Assembly: GCA_963833885.1 (NCBI GenBank)
Contig: CAWHZU010000016.1
Location: forward strand, 186,001-250,000
Origin: JASHPR01 sp963833885
GTDB lineage: Bacteria > Actinomycetota > Actinomycetes > Streptosporangiales > Streptosporangiaceae
Direction of reading: 5' to 3'
Length of the DNA: 64,000 nucleotides
In this document: in pieces, positions 1 to 9,651 of the stretch
Layout of the letters: the number at the start of each line of letters is the position of its first letter
How positions within the stretch are numbered: the first letter of the stretch is position 1
Program-made: the position numbers and the translations under genes
The notes under the pieces: generated by a model
Database searches by the model: none
Told to the model about the DNA's origin: nothing
What the model saw: the letters and a program-made list of their open reading frames with translations, nothing else

Positions 1-125
1 AACACGTCCATCGCCTTGTCTCCGTCGGCGACGAATGTGGGCTCGAAGCCTTCTCCGCGGAGCACTATGCCCAGCATCTCGGCGAGAGCGGCGTCGTCGT
101 CGACGACCAGCACGCGACCTTTCAT
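1..125 (-). CDS. mtrA: MtrA response regulator, N-terminal fragment (runs off the window edge)
   Basis: Only the first 41 codons are present. They encode the start of a CheY-like receiver domain: a hydrophobic beta strand followed by the acidic cluster VVDDDAA that binds Mg2+ near the phosphorylated Asp, then LAEMLGIVLRGEGFE. This matches MtrA, the DNA-binding partner of sensor kinase MtrB, which controls cell-wall and division genes in actinobacteria. The ATG overlaps the TGA of mtnA (ATGA), so the two are probably translationally coupled. The family call rests on the N-terminal residues plus the known mtnA-mtrA gene order; another OmpR-type regulator is possible but less likely. Confidence 0.85.
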   Translation of the reverse strand, partial: MKGRVLVVDDDAALAEMLGIVLRGEGFEPTFVADGDKAMDV

Positions 126-1213
126 GGCCCCCATCGTTCCACGTAAACGGCGGCAGCGGCACCGTCAAGCTTGCCTGATCCCGCGGTCAGAACACGCAGC
201 GTACCCGCTGTTGGCGGCTGTGCCACCCCCCGTTCGGTGACGATCGCGGTGATGAGCTCCGGTGGGGTCACGTCGAACGCGGGGTTGTACCCCGGCGTTT
301 CCTCCGGCGCTATCCGCACCCCGGCCAGGCTTGTGACCTCATCGGCAGGCCGCTGCTCCACCTTGATCGCGGCACCTTCCGGGGTGTCGAGATCGACGGT
401 GGAGACCGGCGCCACCACCACGAACGGCACCCCATGGTGGCTGGCCAGGACGGCGAGGCCATAGGTTCCGACCTTGTTCGCCACGCTGCCATCCGCCGCG
501 ATCCGGTCGGCACCCGTCAGGATGATGTCGACCGCCCCGGCCGCCAGCAGCGACGCCGCGGCCGAGTCGGCCAGCACCGCGTGCGGCATGCCCGCCCGCT
601 GCGCCTCGTACGCGGTCAGCCGGGCCCCTTGCAGCAGCGGCCTCGTCTCGTCGATCCAGAGCTTGGCAAGCCTGCCCGCCCGGTGTGCCGCGAGAATCAC
701 CGCGAAGGCCGTGCCCTCGCCGCCGGACACCAGGGCGCCGGTGTTGCAATGCGTGAGTACACGCGCACCCTCCGGCACCAGAGCGAGCCCGTTCTCCGCC
801 ATCGCCGCGCTCGCCGCCGCGTCCTCCGCCTCGATCGACCGGGCCTCGGCGACCACGGCGCGGGCGGCTACGCGTTCCGGCCCATCGGTCTGGTTGTGCA
901 GGGCCCGCCGATATGCCGCGAGCGCCCGCCGGACGCCCCAGCCCAGGTTGACAGCGGTCGGTCTGGCCTGCTCGATCTCGGCGGCCGCAGCGGCGACGTC
1001 GTCGCCACGGTACGCAGCGAGCGCGACACCGAAGGCGCCCGCGACCCCGAGCATCGGCGCGCCGCGAACGACGAGCCGCCGGATCGCGTCCACCAGGGCG
1101 GGGACATCACCGCAGGTGACAATCGCCTCCGCGGCCGGGAGCCTGGTCTGGTCCAGCAACGCGATCGCCGGGCCCTCGGGCGGATCGATCCAGCGCAGCG
1201 GGGGTGTCTCCAC
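122..1213 (-). CDS. mtnA: S-methyl-5-thioribose-1-phosphate isomerase
   Basis: Isomerises 5-methylthioribose-1-phosphate to the ribulose form in the cytosolic methionine salvage pathway, which recovers methylthioadenosine made by polyamine and other SAM-using reactions. The 363-residue length fits the family. Visible motifs are VVRGAPMLGVAG (about 49-59), THCNTG with the catalytic Cys (156), and TGADRIAADGS with the catalytic Asp (236) followed by ANKVGTY. The chosen GTG start gives the family-typical N-terminus ETPPLRWID. The reading frame stays open upstream, but that part is low-complexity and unlike the family. No clear ribosome binding site precedes the GTG. The stop overlaps the mtrA start. 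Other SAM-cycle genes (ahcY and its paralog) lie 8-11 kb away. Confidence 0.93.
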   Translation of the reverse strand: METPPLRWIDPPEGPAIALLDQTRLPAAEAIVTCGDVPALVDAIRRLVVRGAPMLGVAGAFGVALAAYRGDDVAAAAAEIEQARPTAVNLGWGVRRALAAYRRALHNQTDGPERVAARAVVAEARSIEAEDAAASAAMAENGLALVPEGARVLTHCNTGALVSGGEGTAFAVILAAHRAGRLAKLWIDETRPLLQGARLTAYEAQRAGMPHAVLADSAAASLLAAGAVDIILTGADRIAADGSVANKVGTYGLAVLASHHGVPFVVVAPVSTVDLDTPEGAAIKVEQRPADEVTSLAGVRIAPEETPGYNPAFDVTPPELITAIVTERGVAQPPTAGTLRVLTAGSGKLDGAAAAVYVERWGP

Positions 1214-1558
1214 ACCAAGAGTGTGCGCCGATTCCCGGGCCGCCCACCAGTGCCCCGGCCTACCGACCAGGAACGGGCCACCGGATGCGGCTCCCGCGAC
1301 AGAGCCCGATTCTGCTACGGCACCCGCGCAGAGCCCGATTTTCCATGATCGTGGAGAGTTTTGGCTGCTATGCCGTAAAAGGTAACCACGATCATGGAAT
1401 GCGGGTTCGATCGCGGGGCATTTCGCGAGGTTTATGGGCGATTGCCATACACCTCGGCGCCGTCGCAGCAACCGTGCAAGTATTGGCCATCCGGCGGGGG
1501 ACCCTGCTCGCCGACCGCACACTCGGCCCGGCTAGCCTCGGCCCGGCCAGGGAGAGAT
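1214..1558. other. Intergenic region between divergent mtnA and the membrane-protein operon
   Basis: About 345 bases without a supported gene. It holds the inverted repeat at 1341-1399 and presumably the promoters of both divergent units. A purine-rich ribosome binding site (GGGAGAG) lies just before the ATG at 1559. I could not identify convincing -35/-10 pairs. Open frames crossing it are antisense or upstream extensions with no family resemblance. Confidence 0.6.
1341..1399. repeat. GATC-capped inverted repeat, copy 1
   Basis: Perfect 14-bp arms TTCCATGATCGTGG (1341-1354) and CCACGATCATGGAA (1386-1399) surround a 31-base loop that itself contains a weak TTTTGGC/GCCGTAAAA pairing. It sits between divergent genes, so it is not a simple terminator. 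Two further intergenic elements at about 23.96 and 38.82 kb share the cap TGATC(n)CGG... and the right end GATCATG(G/A)A. Confidence 0.7.
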
Positions 1559-3112
1559 ATGTCCGATAATTCAGCATCGGGCGGGCCAGGCGGGCCGACA
1601 GACGGGCCGGCGGGAGAGCCCGACGATACTCAGCCGAACCAGGCCCAGGAGCCGCCGCCATACGGCCAGGCACCTTCACCTCCTTATGGCCAGCAGCCTT
1701 CCTACGGCCAGCAGCCGCCACAGCAGAGCCAGCAGCCGTACGGACAACCGCCCTCTTACGGCCCGCCTCCGCACGGCCAGCCTCCGCCGCCCGGGCAGCA
1801 GCCCAGCTACGGCCAGCAGTCCGCATATGGCCAGCAGCCGCCCGGGTACGGACCGCCGCCCGGATACGGCCAGCAGGCCCCGTACGGGCAGCAACCACCT
1901 GGATACGGCCAGCAGGCCCCGTACGGGCAGCAGCCTCCCGGATACGGACCGCCGCCCGGGTACGGCCAGCAGCCGCCGTACGGACAGCAACCCGGGTACG
2001 GGCAGCAGCCGCCGTACGGGCAGTATCCCGGGTACGGCCAGCGCTACCAGCCGCCCGGGCCCGAGCCCGGCGGGATCCCGCTGCGCCCGCTGGGCGTTGG
2101 CGAAATCCTCAGCGGAGCGTTCACGTCGATCCGGCAGAACCCGGCGGCCACGCTTGGCCTGTCGGCGATCCTGCTGACCGTTTACGGCGTGGCGTCGACC
2201 GCGTTCTCGCTGCTTCTGCGCGATGTTGTCGGCCAGCTGAACATTGGCGCAGGACAGGACATGACGCACGCGCAGGTCCGGCACCTGCTGTTCGACGTGT
2301 TCGCGATCGTGCTGCCGTCGGTGCTGGCCATCGTCGTGCTCGCGGTCATCATCGAGCTCGTCCTGACCGGCCTGCTCACCGTCGTGATCGGGCGAGGCGT
2401 GCTCGGCCAGAAGGTGAGCATGGGCGAGGCGTGGCGGCTCGGGCTGCCGCGGCTGCCCGCGATCCTCGGTGCGATCGTGCTGGCCGGGCTCTGCCTCCTG
2501 GGCGTCTGGGCCGTGGTCGGCGTGATCGTCATAGTCTTCGTGCTCCTGCACATCTACGCGGCGGCGATCGGCTTCGGGATCCTCGCGGGCATCGCCGCGT
2601 TCTGGGTCACGGTGTGGCTCTCGATCATGTTCAGCCTGTCGGTCCCCGTTGTCGTGCTCGAGCGCCAGGGGCCGGTGACCGCGCTCGCCAGATCGTGGCG
2701 GCTGGTCCGGCGGAGCTTCTGGCGGGTGCTCGGGATCCTGCTGCTGGCCGGGATCGTCGTCTCGGTCGCCGCGTTCGTGCTGCAGCTTCCGTTCTCGTTG
2801 CTCGAGGCGCTCGCCGGTGGTTCGGGCGGCGTCTTCGGGCTTACCGCAAGCCGCTCGGTCGCGGCGGTCATCATCGGCGGGGTCGGCACCATCGTCGCGG
2901 GCGCGGTGACCCGGCCGATCAGCGCCGGCGTGACGGTTCTGCTCTACCTGGACATGCGGATGCGCAAGGAAGGCCTCGACCTCGCGCTGCAGAACGCCGC
3001 CGGGGGCCAGCAGATGAGCGGCAACGAGTTCGAGACGGTGTGGCGGCCACCGGCCGGGCGCCAGGGACCAGCGCCGGGACCGGGACCGGCACCGGTCCCG
3101 CCGGCCTGGTGA
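1559..3112 (+). CDS. Membrane protein with YGQQP-repeat N-terminus and GPDPase-type membrane domain
   Basis: The first ~165 of 517 residues are a disordered Pro/Gly/Gln/Tyr tract built from PPGYGQQ-type repeats. An integral membrane domain with about six hydrophobic segments follows, opening with GIPLRPLGVGEILSGAF. That opening and topology match the membrane domain found in glycerophosphodiester phosphodiesterase-type proteins, but no catalytic phosphodiesterase domain is present, so an enzymatic role is not supported. The start is the ATG with GGGAGAG upstream; the frame is open further 5' but without family features. It is the first gene of a coupled operon: its TGA overlaps the GTG of the DUF4129 gene. 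Likely an envelope protein; function unknown. Confidence 0.75.
   Translation: MSDNSASGGPGGPTDGPAGEPDDTQPNQAQEPPPYGQAPSPPYGQQPSYGQQPPQQSQQPYGQPPSYGPPPHGQPPPPGQQPSYGQQSAYGQQPPGYGPPPGYGQQAPYGQQPPGYGQQAPYGQQPPGYGPPPGYGQQPPYGQQPGYGQQPPYGQYPGYGQRYQPPGPEPGGIPLRPLGVGEILSGAFTSIRQNPAATLGLSAILLTVYGVASTAFSLLLRDVVGQLNIGAGQDMTHAQVRHLLFDVFAIVLPSVLAIVVLAVIIELVLTGLLTVVIGRGVLGQKVSMGEAWRLGLPRLPAILGAIVLAGLCLLGVWAVVGVIVIVFVLLHIYAAAIGFGILAGIAAFWVTVWLSIMFSLSVPVVVLERQGPVTALARSWRLVRRSFWRVLGILLLAGIVVSVAAFVLQLPFSLLEALAGGSGGVFGLTASRSVAAVIIGGVGTIVAGAVTRPISAGVTVLLYLDMRMRKEGLDLALQNAAGGQQMSGNEFETVWRPPAGRQGPAPGPGPAPVPPAW
1659..2060 (+). repeat. Minisatellite-like coding repeat (YGQQ/PGYGQQ units)
   Basis: Imperfect tandem units based on TACGGCCAGCAG and CCCGGATACGG encode the YGQQP tract of the membrane protein. 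Copies vary at synonymous sites. Length variation between strains and assembly collapse are both plausible here. Confidence 0.7.
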
Positions 3113-3804
3113 TCACCGCCCGCGCCGCGCAGTGGGCAGCGGCGGCCGTCCCGGGCGGCGGCGGCGTTACCCGCCAGCAGGGCCAGCGGCTCGCCCGCGC
3201 CGAGCTGTCCAAGGAGATGTACCACCCCGGGATCTCGCTCAGCGAGCAGATTGACCATGCGATCAACGATCTGCTGAACGGGGCGACGGTGACTGTCGGA
3301 CGGGCCGGGCTGGTCGTGTTTGCCGCCGTGCTGACCGTCGCCATCGTGGTGGTGATGGCCTGGATCGGGCCCGTTGCGCGGTCCCGGTCGCGCGGCCGTA
3401 TCCCGCTGCTCGCCGCGGGCCAGCTCAGCGCCCGCGACCACCGCCAGCAGGCAGAGCGCATGGCCGCCGCCGGGGACTACACAGCCGCGATCATCGAGTC
3501 GGTCCGGGCGGTCGCGGTCGACCTCGAGGAGCGCGGCATCCTGCCGCCCCGGGTGGGCAGGACCGCGGACGAGTTCGCGGCCGAAGCCAGCCGGCCGCTG
3601 CCGGGCCACGCGGCGAATCTCATGGCGGTGGCGCGGCTGTTCGACGACGTCAGATACGGGCAGCGAGCCGGGACCGCGGCGGGCTACCAGCAGGTGCGCG
3701 AGCTCGACGCCGCGATGCAGGCCGCGCGCCCCGTCGCGGCGGCCGGGACGCCGGCGGCCGGGACCCCGGCTGCCGTGACGACCGCATCGGGCCCGGTGTC
3801 ATGA
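3109..3804 (+). CDS. DUF4129 domain membrane protein
   Basis: A 231-residue protein: N-terminal region, one strong transmembrane helix (about residues 65-85, GLVVFAAVLTVAIVVVMAW), then a cytoplasmic helical DUF4129 domain recognised from AERMAAAGDYTAAIIESVRA and DLEERGILPPRVGRTADEFA. Family members sit beside MoxR ATPases and DUF58 proteins, as here, in operons thought to act on the cell envelope. The GTG start overlaps the preceding TGA (GTGA) and its own TGA overlaps the next ATG, so translation is coupled on both sides. Biochemical role unknown. Confidence 0.8.
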   Translation: MITARAAQWAAAAVPGGGGVTRQQGQRLARAELSKEMYHPGISLSEQIDHAINDLLNGATVTVGRAGLVVFAAVLTVAIVVVMAWIGPVARSRSRGRIPLLAAGQLSARDHRQQAERMAAAGDYTAAIIESVRAVAVDLEERGILPPRVGRTADEFAAEASRPLPGHAANLMAVARLFDDVRYGQRAGTAAGYQQVRELDAAMQAARPVAAAGTPAAGTPAAVTTASGPVS

Positions 3805-5095
3805 CCATGGCCACCCGGCCGGCGCCCGCCCCGGCCCCTCTTCCCGTCTCCGATCCGGCCGCGGGCGCCGCGGCCGGGCGTGCCGGGCGCGCCGGTCCCG
3901 GCGGCCAGCGGCCGGTCTCGCCGACAGCCCGGGACCTGTGGCGCAGGTGGCGGGTTCCGCTGGCGCTCGCGGCCGTGATCGTGCTCGGCGGGATCGTGAT
4001 CGCGTTGCTGCAGCCCGGCGCCCCGATCACCGGTTACCTTGACCCATCGGGCACCGACGCCGCCGGTGCGCACGCGATCGCCGACCTTCTGTCGGACCGC
4101 GGCTACTCGGTGACCAGGGAGACCACGCCGGCCGCCGCCGAAAGCGCGGCGCGCGCGCCAGGCCATGGCGCAGTCACGCTGGTCGTCACCAGCCCCGGGC
4201 TGCTCACCGCGCGCCAGCTCGACGGCCTGGCCCAGGTCCAGGCCGATCTGGTGCTGATCGGGCCCGGCCGCGCCGCGCTCGCCGCGCTCGCTCCCCGGGT
4301 CGGCCTCGTCGGCCCGGCCCCGGTCCTGATTCTTGCGCCCGGCTGCGGGCTGAACGCCGCGCGCCTGGCGGGGACCGCCGATATGGGCGGTGCGCAGCTG
4401 AACCTCCAGCAGCCGGCCACGCCGCGCCGGCATCAGGCGGCGGCCGCCCGCCCGGCGCTGTGCTATCCGACCGGGGGGCATCCCTCGCTGGTGCGGTACA
4501 CCACGGCCGGGCGGGTGATCACGGTGCTCGGCACCGGAAACGCCCTCACCAACGGCAGCCTGGCGCACCTCGGCAACGCCGCGCTGGCGCTGAACCTGCT
4601 CGGCAGCAACTCCCGCATCGTCTGGCTGGTGCCGTCCGCAGGGCTCGGCGCCGGCCTGCCAAGCAGCGGCCGGCAATCGGTGCTGAGCCTGGTTCCGCTG
4701 CCCGCGTACCTGGTGGCGATCCAGCTCGGCATCGCCGCCGTGCTCACCGCGCTGTGGCGGGTGCGCAGGCTGGGGCCGCTGGTGCCGGAACCGCTGCCGG
4801 TCGTGGTCCGTGCCTCGGAGACCGTCGAGGGCCACGCCGGGCTCTACCGGTCGCGCCGGGCTCGCGGCCGGGCCGCCGACGCGCTGCGGGCCGCGATGCT
4901 CGCCAGGACGCTGCCCGCGCTCGGCCTGGCGCCGGACGCCGGCCCCGGTGAAGTGGTGGCCGCCTTTTCGGCGCGGTCAGGTAGCGGCCAGGCCCGGATC
5001 GAGGCGATGCTATTCGGGCCGGCGCCGGGCGACGATGCCGCGCTCGTCGCGCTCGCCGACGACCTCGATGCCCTGGAGAGTGAGGTACGGACCCA

Positions 5096-5099
<4 letters not shown>
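3801..5099 (+). CDS. DUF4350 domain membrane protein
   Basis: 432 residues with an N-terminal transmembrane helix (about 50-70, VPLALAAVIVLGGIVIALL), an extracytoplasmic DUF4350-like domain beginning PITGYLDPSGTDAAGAHAIADLLSDRGY, and a second hydrophobic segment near residue 305 (LPAYLVAIQLGIAAVLTAL) before a cytoplasmic tail. The domain resembles GATase-like folds found in proteins paired with MoxR and DUF58, but no catalytic residues can be assigned. The ATG overlaps the upstream TGA by the ATGA pattern, and its stop overlaps the TTG start of moxR. Its place in the operon is a better guide to its role than its sequence. Confidence 0.8.
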
Positions 5100-6151
<1,052 letters not shown>

Positions 6152-6194
6152 AGTATCCGGAACGCGACGCCGCGGGGCCGGTCGGGGCAGCCGA

Positions 6195-7487
6195 ATGGCG
6201 CTGACCGGCCGGGCGGCCGCTGCCGCGCTGGCCGGCGCGCTGATCGTGCTGGCGCTGCGGACGGTCGCGGCGCTGCTCGTGGTCGACGCGGTGATCCTCG
6301 CCGCGATAGCCGCCGACGTGATCCTGGCGGCGCCGGTGCGCTCGCTGCGGCTGACCCGTTCCGGCGATACCAGGATCCGGCTCGGCGCCGCCGGCGAGGT
6401 CACGCTGACGATCGCCAACCCGAGCCGCCGGGTGCTGCGCGGCACCGTGCGGGACGCCTGGCAGCCGAGTGTGGGTGCACAGCCAGCGCGTGCGGAGGTG
6501 AGCGTACCGGGCGGTGGTGAGACGAGCCTGGCCACGACGCTGACACCCCGGCGCCGTGGGGATTTCGCCGCGAACCGGGTGACGGTCCGCTCGCTGGGGC
6601 CGCTGCGGATGGCCGGCCTGCAAGGCGGTCACCAGGTGCCGTGGTCGGTCCGGGTGCTGCCGCCGTTCGGCAGCCGCAGGCACCTGCCGGAAAAGCTCGC
6701 CAGGCTGCGGCAGCTCGATGGCCAGCACGTGTCGCTGCTGCGCGGCCAGGGCAGCGAGTTCGATTCGCTCCGCGAGTACGTGGTGGGCGACGACGTCCGC
6801 TCGATCGACTGGCGATCGTCGGCACGGCGGGTCGACGTGATGGTGCGGACCTGGCGCCCCGAGCGGGACCGGCGCGTCCTGATCGTGCTCGACACCGGCC
6901 GGACGGCCGCCGGGCGGGTGGCAGGGGTGCCCCGCCTGGACACATCCATGGACGCCGCGCTGCTGCTGACCGCGCTCGCGTCGCGGGCCGGTGACCGGAT
7001 CGACCTGATCGCGGTCGACCGGCGGGTACGGACCCGGGTGATCGGCGCGGGCCGCAACGAGGTCCTGTCCGCGATGACGAACGCGATGGCCGTGCTCGAC
7101 GCCGAGCTCGTCGAGTCCGACGCGGGCCTGATGGCCGCTACCGTGCTGGCGACCGCCCGGCAGCGCTGCCTGGTGGTGCTGCTCACAGACCTGAACCCGA
7201 CGGCGATCGAGGAGGGGCTGCTGCCCAGGATTCCGGCGCTGGCGGCCAGGCACCGGCTGCTCATCGCCGCGGTCGCCGACCCGCGAATCGATGAGATGGC
7301 CGCGGCGCGGGGGAACGCCGCAGCGGTCTACGACGCCGCGGCGGGCGAGCGGGCCAGGTCCGAGCGGGTCCGGATCTCCGCCCTGCTCCGCAGGCGCGGC
7401 GTCGAGGTCGTGGACGCCCCGCCCGACCGGCTGCCCCCGGCCCTGTCCGACGCCTACCTGAACCTGAAGGCCGCCGGCCGCCTCTGA
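6195..7487 (+). CDS. DUF58 domain protein (VWA-like), MoxR partner
   Basis: 430 residues with two N-terminal transmembrane helices (about 5-45) and a DUF58 core marked by GSEFDSLREYVVGDDVRSIDWRSSARR, then a VWA-like segment starting RRVLIVLDTGRT with a degenerate metal site. DUF58 proteins are co-encoded with MoxR ATPases and are presumed membrane-associated adaptors for envelope functions. This junction alone in the operon lacks a direct stop/start overlap: the ATG is 43 bp after the moxR stop. A tiny frame (6148-6204) spans the gap and could couple translation. Last gene of the operon, convergent with the SpoIIM-type gene. Confidence 0.88.
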   Translation: MALTGRAAAAALAGALIVLALRTVAALLVVDAVILAAIAADVILAAPVRSLRLTRSGDTRIRLGAAGEVTLTIANPSRRVLRGTVRDAWQPSVGAQPARAEVSVPGGGETSLATTLTPRRRGDFAANRVTVRSLGPLRMAGLQGGHQVPWSVRVLPPFGSRRHLPEKLARLRQLDGQHVSLLRGQGSEFDSLREYVVGDDVRSIDWRSSARRVDVMVRTWRPERDRRVLIVLDTGRTAAGRVAGVPRLDTSMDAALLLTALASRAGDRIDLIAVDRRVRTRVIGAGRNEVLSAMTNAMAVLDAELVESDAGLMAATVLATARQRCLVVLLTDLNPTAIEEGLLPRIPALAARHRLLIAAVADPRIDEMAAARGNAAAVYDAAAGERARSERVRISALLRRRGVEVVDAPPDRLPPALSDAYLNLKAAGRL

Positions 7488-7543
7488 CCCGCGCACTCCC
7501 CCAAACTCGCAACCACGGCTCACCCCCAAGATCCGCCGACGCT

Positions 7544-8539
7544 TTAGCCGGCGACCGGGACCACGTCGGGTGCGGCCTCGATGTCGGCGGAGAGCCCGGC
7601 CGCGAGAGCGCGGCGGCCGAACACGATCACGTAGGTCAGGAACGCGGCCTCCGCGCAGGCCCCGATGCCGATTCTGGCCCAGGTGGGCAGCGGCGACGGG
7701 GTGACGAATGCCTCGATGACCCCGGACACGAGCAGCAGCACGATCATGCCGAGCGCGAGCGTGATCGTCTCCCGGCCCGCCACCGCCAGGGCCTGCGACC
7801 GCGGCAGCGGGCCCGGGTCGATGATCCGCCAGCCGAGCCGCAGCCCGGCAGCCGCGGCGAGGAACACCGCCGACAGCTCGAGCATCCCGTGCGGCAGGAT
7901 CAGCGCGAAGAACTCAACGCCCCGGCCATGGACGATCATCAGTCCGCCGACCGCGCCTAGGTTGACCGCGTTGTTGAACAGCACCAGCAGGGTGGGCAGG
8001 CACAGCAGGATCCCGAAGATCAGCGACTCGAACGCGACCAGGACATTGTTCGTCCACACTTTCGCCGCGAACGAGGCCGCCGGATACTGCGAGTAGTAGC
8101 CGCGGAACTGCGAATTGACCAGCTGCCTGACCTGAGCGGGCGGCAGCAGGCTGGCCTGCACGGCGGGCGACCTCGCGACCCACAGGCCGATGATGAACGC
8201 GACCAGCAGCGACCCGGCCGCGGTGCCCAGCCACCACCAGCGCACCCGGTAGGCCATCAGGGGGAAGGACGCGACCGCGAACCGCCCCACCGAGCCCCAC
8301 GACGGGGTGTGCGCGCCGGTAACGGCCGAGCGGGCCCTGGCGACCCTCGTCGACAACCGCGCGACGAGAGCTGGGTCATACCCCGAACTGCGCACCGCGG
8401 ACAGGTGCGTCGCGGTCCGCTGATAGGCCCTGACCAGCTCGTCGACCTCCTCGCCGGACAGGCGGCGGCGCCGGGCGACGAGACGGTCGAGCCGGTCCCA
8501 TTCCGCCTGATGCGCGGCGACAAACGCGTCCACATCCAC
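7544..8539 (-). CDS. Stage II sporulation protein M (SpoIIM/DUF95) family membrane protein
   Basis: 331 residues: an N-terminal soluble helical region (about 1-95, rich in Arg with ARRRRLSGEEVDELVRAY), then about five to six transmembrane helices. The signature NNVLVAFESLIFGILLC...NAVNLGAVGG and ILPHGMLELSAVFLAAAAGL is typical of SpoIIM/DUF95. In actinobacteria these proteins accompany RDD, DUF58 and MoxR genes and are not tied to endospore formation. The GTG start gives the family-like MDVDAFVAAHQAEWDRL. It is divergent from the RDD gene. Precise function unknown; an envelope transport or assembly role is inferred from context. Confidence 0.85.
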   Translation of the reverse strand: MDVDAFVAAHQAEWDRLDRLVARRRRLSGEEVDELVRAYQRTATHLSAVRSSGYDPALVARLSTRVARARSAVTGAHTPSWGSVGRFAVASFPLMAYRVRWWWLGTAAGSLLVAFIIGLWVARSPAVQASLLPPAQVRQLVNSQFRGYYSQYPAASFAAKVWTNNVLVAFESLIFGILLCLPTLLVLFNNAVNLGAVGGLMIVHGRGVEFFALILPHGMLELSAVFLAAAAGLRLGWRIIDPGPLPRSQALAVAGRETITLALGMIVLLLVSGVIEAFVTPSPLPTWARIGIGACAEAAFLTYVIVFGRRALAAGLSADIEAAPDVVPVAG

Positions 8540-8678
8540 GACAGGAGATTACTGCCCGATACTGGATAGCCTTGGCCGTGAAGGGGAATGCGAGGCGGGC
8601 GGGTGACCGTCCGGCCGGCCGGAAGGCGACGGCCCGGGCCGCACTAAGTGGCGAGCGGAAGACGGCGGGAGACCGAGC

Positions 8679-9626
8679 ATGACCGACGTGGTCACCGGCG
8701 AGGCCGTGGTCCTCGACGTCCCGTGCGCCCGGTTCCCCAGCCGCATGATCGCCATCATCATCGACATGACCGTCCAGATCATCCTGATTGGGATCATTCT
8801 GGGGGTTCTCATCGGGACGGCCCACCTGAACGCGGCGTGGCTGGCGGCCGTGGTCGTCGCGACGCTGATTCTGGTCCTCGTCGGCTACCCGACGGCCTTC
8901 GAGACGCTGAGCCGGGGCAGGTCGCTGGGCAAGATGGCGCTCGGGCTGCGGGTGGTGAGCGACGACGGCGGGCCCGTGCGGTTCCGGCAGTCGCTCTGGC
9001 GGGCGGGCGCGGCGCTGATCGAGATCTGGGCGCTCACCGGTGCGCCCGCGCTGATCTGCTCGCTGCTGTCCGCCAAGGGCAAGCGGATCGGCGACCTGTT
9101 CGCCGGGACGTTCGTGATCCAGGAGCGGCTGCCGCGCAGGCCCGGGCTTCCGGCGCCGCTCGCGGTCGTGCCGCCCCCGCTGGCCGGCTGGGCGCAGGCG
9201 CTCGAGCTGTCCGGGCTGAACGACCAGACCGCGGAGCAGGCAAGCAGCTACCTTCGCCGCTTCTACGAACTCACGCCGACGGCCAGGGACGAGTTCGGGC
9301 AGCGGATCGCGGCGGCCGTGGCCGCCCAGGTCACCCCGCCCCCGCCGCCGGGCACTCCGCCCGCGGCGTTCCTGTCGGCGGTGCTCGCCGTCCGGCGGCA
9401 GCGGGAGACGGCCCGCCTGGCGGCCATGCACGCCAGCGCGGCCGGGCCAGGTCCCGGCTGGCCCCCTGCCCCGGCACCAGGCGGCCCCGGCGCACCCGGC
9501 GGTCCCGGCGCACCCACCGGCCCCGGCGCACTCGGGCCGACCGTACCCACCCCCGGCGCACCTGGGCCGACCGTACCCACCCGGCCCAAGCCACCCGCCC
9601 ACGGCGGCTTCGCCCCACCCGTCTAA
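8679..9626 (+). CDS. RDD family membrane protein with long proline-rich tail
   Basis: 315 residues. The RDD domain (about 15-150) contains ARFPSRMIAIIIDMTVQ near its start (family Arg and Asp positions), two to three hydrophobic segments, SRGRSLGKMALGLRV, and GKRIGDLFAGTFVI, which is characteristic of the family. The last ~60 residues are Gly/Pro/Ala repeats (GGPGAPGGPGAPTGPGALGP) with a duplicated PTVPT element, likely disordered. GGGAGA precedes the ATG by about 7 bases. The gene is divergent from the SpoIIM-type gene and convergent with the adenosylhomocysteinase-like gene. The RDD family is of unclear function; transport has been proposed. Confidence 0.85.
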   Translation: MTDVVTGEAVVLDVPCARFPSRMIAIIIDMTVQIILIGIILGVLIGTAHLNAAWLAAVVVATLILVLVGYPTAFETLSRGRSLGKMALGLRVVSDDGGPVRFRQSLWRAGAALIEIWALTGAPALICSLLSAKGKRIGDLFAGTFVIQERLPRRPGLPAPLAVVPPPLAGWAQALELSGLNDQTAEQASSYLRRFYELTPTARDEFGQRIAAAVAAQVTPPPPPGTPPAAFLSAVLAVRRQRETARLAAMHASAAGPGPGWPPAPAPGGPGAPGGPGAPTGPGALGPTVPTPGAPGPTVPTRPKPPAHGGFAPPV

Positions 9627-9651
9627 GCCCGCCGGGCCAGATCGCGCCGCG

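Noticed and set aside
434..1385. Long rightward open frames opposite mtnA
   Set aside because: Antisense to a well-supported enzyme gene, Arg/Pro/Ala-rich and without motifs; typical of high-GC DNA.
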